Shown here: in pieces, positions 60,661 through 64,000 of the stretch | Numbering within the stretch: position 1 is the stretch's first letter | Layout of the letters: every line of letters starts with the position of its first letter | Assembly (NCBI GenBank): GCA_026003215.1 | Contig: BPGV01000001.1 | Span: 1,827,729-1,891,728 of the forward strand | Source of the DNA: Bacteroidia bacterium | GTDB lineage: Bacteria > Bacteroidota > Bacteroidia > SpSt-205 | Length of the DNA stretch: 64,000 bases | Direction: 5' to 3' | Program-made: the position numbers and the translations under genes | The notes under the pieces: generated by a model | Seen by the model: the letters and a program-made list of their open reading frames with translations, nothing else | Told to the model about the DNA's origin: nothing | The model's database searches: none

Positions 60661-60705
60661 GCCAAATATTGGCTTTTCCACTAAACTTCCTACCTTAGCG
60701 GCGAT
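60661..60705 (+). promoter_or_regulatory. Promoter of the giant glycine-rich gene
   Basis: TTG at 60669-60671, 19 bases, TACCTTAG at 60691-60698 (one mismatch), then 7 bases (CGGCGAT) to ATG 60706. GGCGAT before ATG is the same as in the fibre-1 and secreted-protein genes. A small 5-base hairpin at 60661-60673 with TTTT may be a weak terminator for mqnD. The gap 60589-60705 otherwise shows nothing. Confidence 0.5.
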
Positions 60706-63700
60706 ATGCAACGGCGTGTATTTGGTTGGCTTGCCCAGGCAGCTACTCTAACGGGTTTTACTCTCTTACATGCGCAAGATCCCTGTGGAGAGGGACGTAT
60801 CTGGTATGTGGCTCCGGGTGGCTGCACAGGAGGGGCTAACTGTGGCTCGCGCAGCAATCCCGCCGATATCTACTGGGCCCGGAACCAGGCGTGTGCCGTA
60901 GCTACGCCCACTGCACCGCATGTGATACGCCTTGCAGTCGGAAACTACACCTTGGATAATACGATAGAGCTGTGCTCCAACGTGTACTGGGAAGGCGGCT
61001 ACGATCAGTCTCAGCAGTGGAAAAAAACAAATGCCTCTAACACCATCCTCAATCGCACGACAGCCAATGCAGAAACGGTATGGCCTCCGCGTCTTATCGG
61101 CATACGGGGGGTAGGGGTGACCAACTTTCAGATACACGATATCGTACTGAATGTGCAGGGCTATGCGCCGGGGGTGCGCCCTACGAATCACGGGATGAGT
61201 GTATATGGGATTTACCTTGCGGGATGTTCTAACTATCGGATTGTCCGGTGTGAAGTAAATCCGGGTCGGGGGGCGGATGGCGCCAATGGTCCTAACGGGG
61301 CCAATGGGGGTGGTGGCGGCTGGGGATGCAATGGAGCCAATGGCGGGGAGTCTGGAGGGGTATGTTCGGCGTTTGGATGTGGTAACTGTGGTGGTACAGG
61401 CAATGCCTGTGGGGGGGGGGGTGGAGCTGGCGGTGCAGGAGGGAATGCGGCAGACCTGCAACCCGGGCAAGCAGGGGGTAATGGCGGAGCGGGTGGCGGG
61501 GGAGGAGGGGGGGGCACAGGAGCCCATACGAATCCTTGCCGGCCGGGGGGAGCTGGCGGCGCAGGGGCCTTAGGCAATGCAGGGAACCCTGGCGGAGGGG
61601 GGGCCCCCGGTGGAGGCGGGGGTACAGCGGGTGGCGGAGGGGGGGCCGGCGGAGCTAATGGCCCTAATTGCCAATGCTGCACACAGCAAGGGAGTGGCTC
61701 GCCCGGTACAGCTGGTGGCGCCGCTACGCCCGGCGCCGCTGGCGCAAGTGCTGCAGGTTTTGTTTTTGCAACTAACTATTATGCGCCAAACTGGGGGCGT
61801 GGGGGGGGCGGCGGCGGTGGGGGACGAGGCGGTGGCGGTGGGGGGGGCGGCGCTTCTAACCAGAGCACTTGCTCGGGGTTCCTCTGTACAGGGTGTTGTT
61901 GCTTAGGGGACGCAGGTGGTGGGGGGGGCGGCGGTGGTGGCGGCGGTGGTGGCGGCGGTGGTGGCGCCGGGGGGTATGGAGGAGGGGGCTCTTTTGGGCT
62001 CTTTACTATCAATAACGGGGCCGGCGGCTTTGTGATAGACTGTCGCTTTACCAGTGGAGGGGGTGGAACCGGGGGAAACGGGGGGTTAGGGGGTAATGGG
62101 GCTGGCGGTGGAGGAGGTGGTGCAGGTGGGGGAGCCATACAGCAAGGGGGCCTTGGGGCAAACGGTGCCAGTGGAGGGGCAGGCGCCCGAGGCGGCGATG
62201 GCGGTCGTGGCTTAGATGGCCCCACTTACGCCATCGCCAACGTGGGCGGACTTACTCCGGCTTTCACTGCTACAGGCGCCCCTACCATCAGTGGCTTTGG
62301 CTGTACGCTTAATAGCGATCCTTCTTGCGGCACCGTGCCTAACCCGCCTTACGTCTTCAATGTGGAACTTTTGGAAGGCTGTACAAACTCCGAGATTACC
62401 ATTTCCCAGACTGTCGGCCCTGCGGCAAACTGGGTCACGCCCGGCGCAGAAAGACTGGATAGTGCCGGCGGGAATAGTGTCTTGGTCGTGTCCTACCCGA
62501 ACCAAGGTTGGCATACTATCACACGAGACGGGCCACCCGCCGGCGCAGGCGGAACCGATGTCACCTATTCGGAGTTTATTAATATCTTTACCAATCGCCT
62601 CTTGCCGGGGATACGCACCCTTTACAATGGTGTCCCGAGTAAGCGCATGTGTGCGGGCGAGTTTATGGTATTTGAGCATGTGCCGGCGCTGGGACGTTTC
62701 GGCGATGCCAATACCACGGACTGGTTATGGGATTTCCCCGGCGGGTCTATCAATGCTTCTGGGGCGCCGGTACCGCCATCGGTTCGCTCGCAGGCGGACC
62801 CGGGGGCTATCTATTTCCTTACGCCGGGCACGTATGTCGTCACCCTCAGGGCCAAACATGACTGTTGCGGCTGGTCTAAGCCTATCCGCGACACCATCTA
62901 CGTGCTCCCTAAACCGCAGGTGACCATCCTCGGCCCGAATGAGGTCTGCGCCACAGGCCCCATGCCCACCTATCAAGCAGTACCCGCTATACCGCTTTCC
63001 ATAGACCCTGACCCCGAGTTCCGCTGGTATATCAACGGCATACCGCAAACTTTCAACTGGATACCGTATAGCGCTAATGGGCACCTCTTCACGCCCTCCA
63101 GCTTGAATAATGGCGATGTCATCAAGGTGGAGATTCGCTCTACGGCGCCGCTGCGCTGCTTTGATCCGGCTATATCCTTTGCCACAAAGACCATCACGGT
63201 TAGTGCGCCTTCTCAAGGGGGCTTTGCCTATATCAATGCCCCAGGTATCACGCAGCTCAATGTCTGCCCCGGCGAACAGCATACCGTAGGCGTAGTCGGC
63301 CAATCTGTTGGTTCATACGCCTCCTATCAGTGGCAAGTCAGTACGGACGGTGGCGTAACATGGACAAATGTACTCAGTGGGGTAACCCAAAGCATCCTCA
63401 CCGCGCCCATTACAGTGAATGGCATCATGTATCGGGTGCAAGTGACCAATGGCTCGTGTGCACCGGCCTACTCTACGCCTGTGACCTTTTACCTGAATGC
63501 AGGAGCTAATCCGGGGGTAGCTTCCGTAGACCCCAATACCGATACGATTTGTGCCGGCCAGTCGGCTAACCTCTCCGTGACAGGCTTCTCCGGTTCTATT
63601 GTGTGGCAATATACTACCACCCCCTGGATAGTCACCTCCTGGGTGACGACAAGCTATACTTCCCCAAATATTACCTTCCCGAATATCACCCAGACGACGT

Positions 63701-64000
63701 ACTTCCGAGTACGAGCGTATATTCCGGGCGGGGGGCCATGCTCCGAAGCCTTCTCTAATATCGTGCAGGTTACGGTCATCCCCAGTCCGGTGGCGGGCAC
63801 CATCTTGGTGGATCCTAATCCGGCCTGTAGCGGTTCTAATGTGCTCCTCACGCTTACGGGCTATACCGGCGACTCTATCCGGTGGCAGCAGCTGGTAGGA
63901 GGCGTCTGGACCAATGTCGGACCGAACTCCGATAGTTGGCTGGCGGGCCCCATCACTGGGACAACCTTCTACCGAGCTTTGGTATATAATAAAGGCTGCG
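60706..64000 (+). CDS. Giant glycine-rich surface protein with beta-helix-like N terminus and PKD/Ig-like repeats (3' end outside window)
   Basis: I translated the frame from ATG 60706 to the window end without a stop: at least 1,098 residues. The signal peptide ends LLHAQ. Residues 27-185 (IWYVAPGGCTGG, VGNYTLDNTIELCSNVYWEGGYD) resemble the start of a parallel beta-helix protein. About 186-505 is a Gly-rich domain with GGGGG runs, Ala/Asn and clustered Cys. Then come PKD-like sequence (DWLWDFPGGS, PGTYVVTLRAKHDCC) and repeated Ig-like units with C-x(n)-W pairs (ASYQWQVSTDGGVTWTN, GIMYRVQVTNGSC). Such proteins are usually exported by the type IX system with a sorting domain at the end, which lies outside the window. 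Confidence 0.8.
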   Translation, partial: MQRRVFGWLAQAATLTGFTLLHAQDPCGEGRIWYVAPGGCTGGANCGSRSNPADIYWARNQACAVATPTAPHVIRLAVGNYTLDNTIELCSNVYWEGGYDQSQQWKKTNASNTILNRTTANAETVWPPRLIGIRGVGVTNFQIHDIVLNVQGYAPGVRPTNHGMSVYGIYLAGCSNYRIVRCEVNPGRGADGANGPNGANGGGGGWGCNGANGGESGGVCSAFGCGNCGGTGNACGGGGGAGGAGGNAADLQPGQAGGNGGAGGGGGGGGTGAHTNPCRPGGAGGAGALGNAGNPGGGGAPGGGGGTAGGGGGAGGANGPNCQCCTQQGSGSPGTAGGAATPGAAGASAAGFVFATNYYAPNWGRGGGGGGGGRGGGGGGGGASNQSTCSGFLCTGCCCLGDAGGGGGGGGGGGGGGGGGAGGYGGGGSFGLFTINNGAGGFVIDCRFTSGGGGTGGNGGLGGNGAGGGGGGAGGGAIQQGGLGANGASGGAGARGGDGGRGLDGPTYAIANVGGLTPAFTATGAPTISGFGCTLNSDPSCGTVPNPPYVFNVELLEGCTNSEITISQTVGPAANWVTPGAERLDSAGGNSVLVVSYPNQGWHTITRDGPPAGAGGTDVTYSEFINIFTNRLLPGIRTLYNGVPSKRMCAGEFMVFEHVPALGRFGDANTTDWLWDFPGGSINASGAPVPPSVRSQADPGAIYFLTPGTYVVTLRAKHDCCGWSKPIRDTIYVLPKPQVTILGPNEVCATGPMPTYQAVPAIPLSIDPDPEFRWYINGIPQTFNWIPYSANGHLFTPSSLNNGDVIKVEIRSTAPLRCFDPAISFATKTITVSAPSQGGFAYINAPGITQLNVCPGEQHTVGVVGQSVGSYASYQWQVSTDGGVTWTNVLSGVTQSILTAPITVNGIMYRVQVTNGSCAPAYSTPVTFYLNAGANPGVASVDPNTDTICAGQSANLSVTGFSGSIVWQYTTTPWIVTSWVTTSYTSPNITFPNITQTTYFRVRAYIPGGGPCSEAFSNIVQVTVIPSPVAGTILVDPNPACSGSNVLLTLTGYTGDSIRWQQLVGGVWTNVGPNSDSWLAGPITGTTFYRALVYNKGC
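61265..62217 (+). repeat. GGN-rich low-complexity tract coding for poly-glycine
   Basis: Roughly 950 bases of degenerate GGN codons, with long runs such as 61922-61974 made almost only of GGT, GGC and GGG. It encodes the Gly-rich domain of the giant protein. Long Pro-rich frames on the other strand are its shadows. Confidence 0.85.

Noticed and set aside
61233-62225. Long Pro-rich minus-strand open frames
   Set aside because: They are exact shadows of the GGN codons of the giant glycine-rich gene (CCN in reverse) and have no start signal or domain.

Overview
The window is from a member of the Bacteroidota with moderately high GC. The lineage markers are a complete gliding/type IX secretion core (porP, gldK, gldL, gldM, gldN), a secreted protein with a type IX C-terminal sorting domain, several Bacteroidota-restricted families (DUF4271 beside hemD, DUF3822 beside rsmD, DUF4292, DUF4476), signal peptides that mostly place Gln just after the predicted cleavage site, and promoter boxes of the Bacteroidota form TAnnTTTG. 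I cannot name a genus. mqnD indicates menaquinone synthesis by the futalosine route, and kynA and Complex I subunits suggest aerobic respiration. About 60 genes cover almost every base. No gap exceeds 300 bases, and I see no rRNA, tRNA, CRISPR array or transposase.

Layout. 1-7.2 kb: a frameshifted metallo-beta-lactamase/rhodanese gene, a radical SAM gene, a sorted secreted protein, nth, kynA, ispF and a DUF4271-like gene. 7.2-13.6 kb: hemD, then the secretion operon porP-gldK-gldL-gldM-gldN, ending in a strong terminator. 13.6-22 kb: nuoH, clpC, ubiX, comM and membrane genes. 21-25.3 kb: a tightly overlapping minus-strand operon divIVA-dcd-lpxD-DUF502-NUDIX-hydroxyacid dehydrogenase. 25.3-34.3 kb: nuoF, tpiA, a release-factor-like gene, a dicarboxylate-type symporter, panC, tsaE and an M16 peptidase. 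34.4-41.8 kb: an accessory surface locus of tail-fibre-like proteins mixed with large membrane proteins, including an AT-rich gene and a broken fibre copy. 41.8-49.6 kb: minus-strand housekeeping genes (deoxynucleoside kinase, psd, radical SAM, rsmD, DUF3822, a degenerate Fic protein, rlmN, rho). 49.7-60.6 kb: a response-regulator/kinase hybrid, sugar and lipid genes, nrnA, an FKBP, a TPR protein and mqnD. 60.7 kb to the end: the 5' part of a very large glycine-rich surface protein whose gene runs out of the window.

The most interesting general signal is promoter architecture. At least 13 genes on both strands carry a perfect TAnnTTTG box only 4-7 bases before the start codon, and several more carry one-mismatch or 7-base versions. 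If these are -7 elements, transcription begins at or within about 3 bases of the start codon, so many mRNAs would be leaderless. Where the upstream TTG element is visible it lies 18-20 bases before the box (porP, gldK, the Fic gene, two fibre genes, the giant gene). The boxes also fix many start codons, and I have used them to trim N termini below.

The most interesting local region is 34.4-41.8 kb. Two fibre genes share a poly-T plus TACCTTTG promoter that could vary in length, share N-terminal modules, and differ in their C-terminal tips. They flank an AT-rich membrane gene and a 5'-truncated third fibre, which looks like a recombining, possibly phase-variable, surface-adhesin locus.
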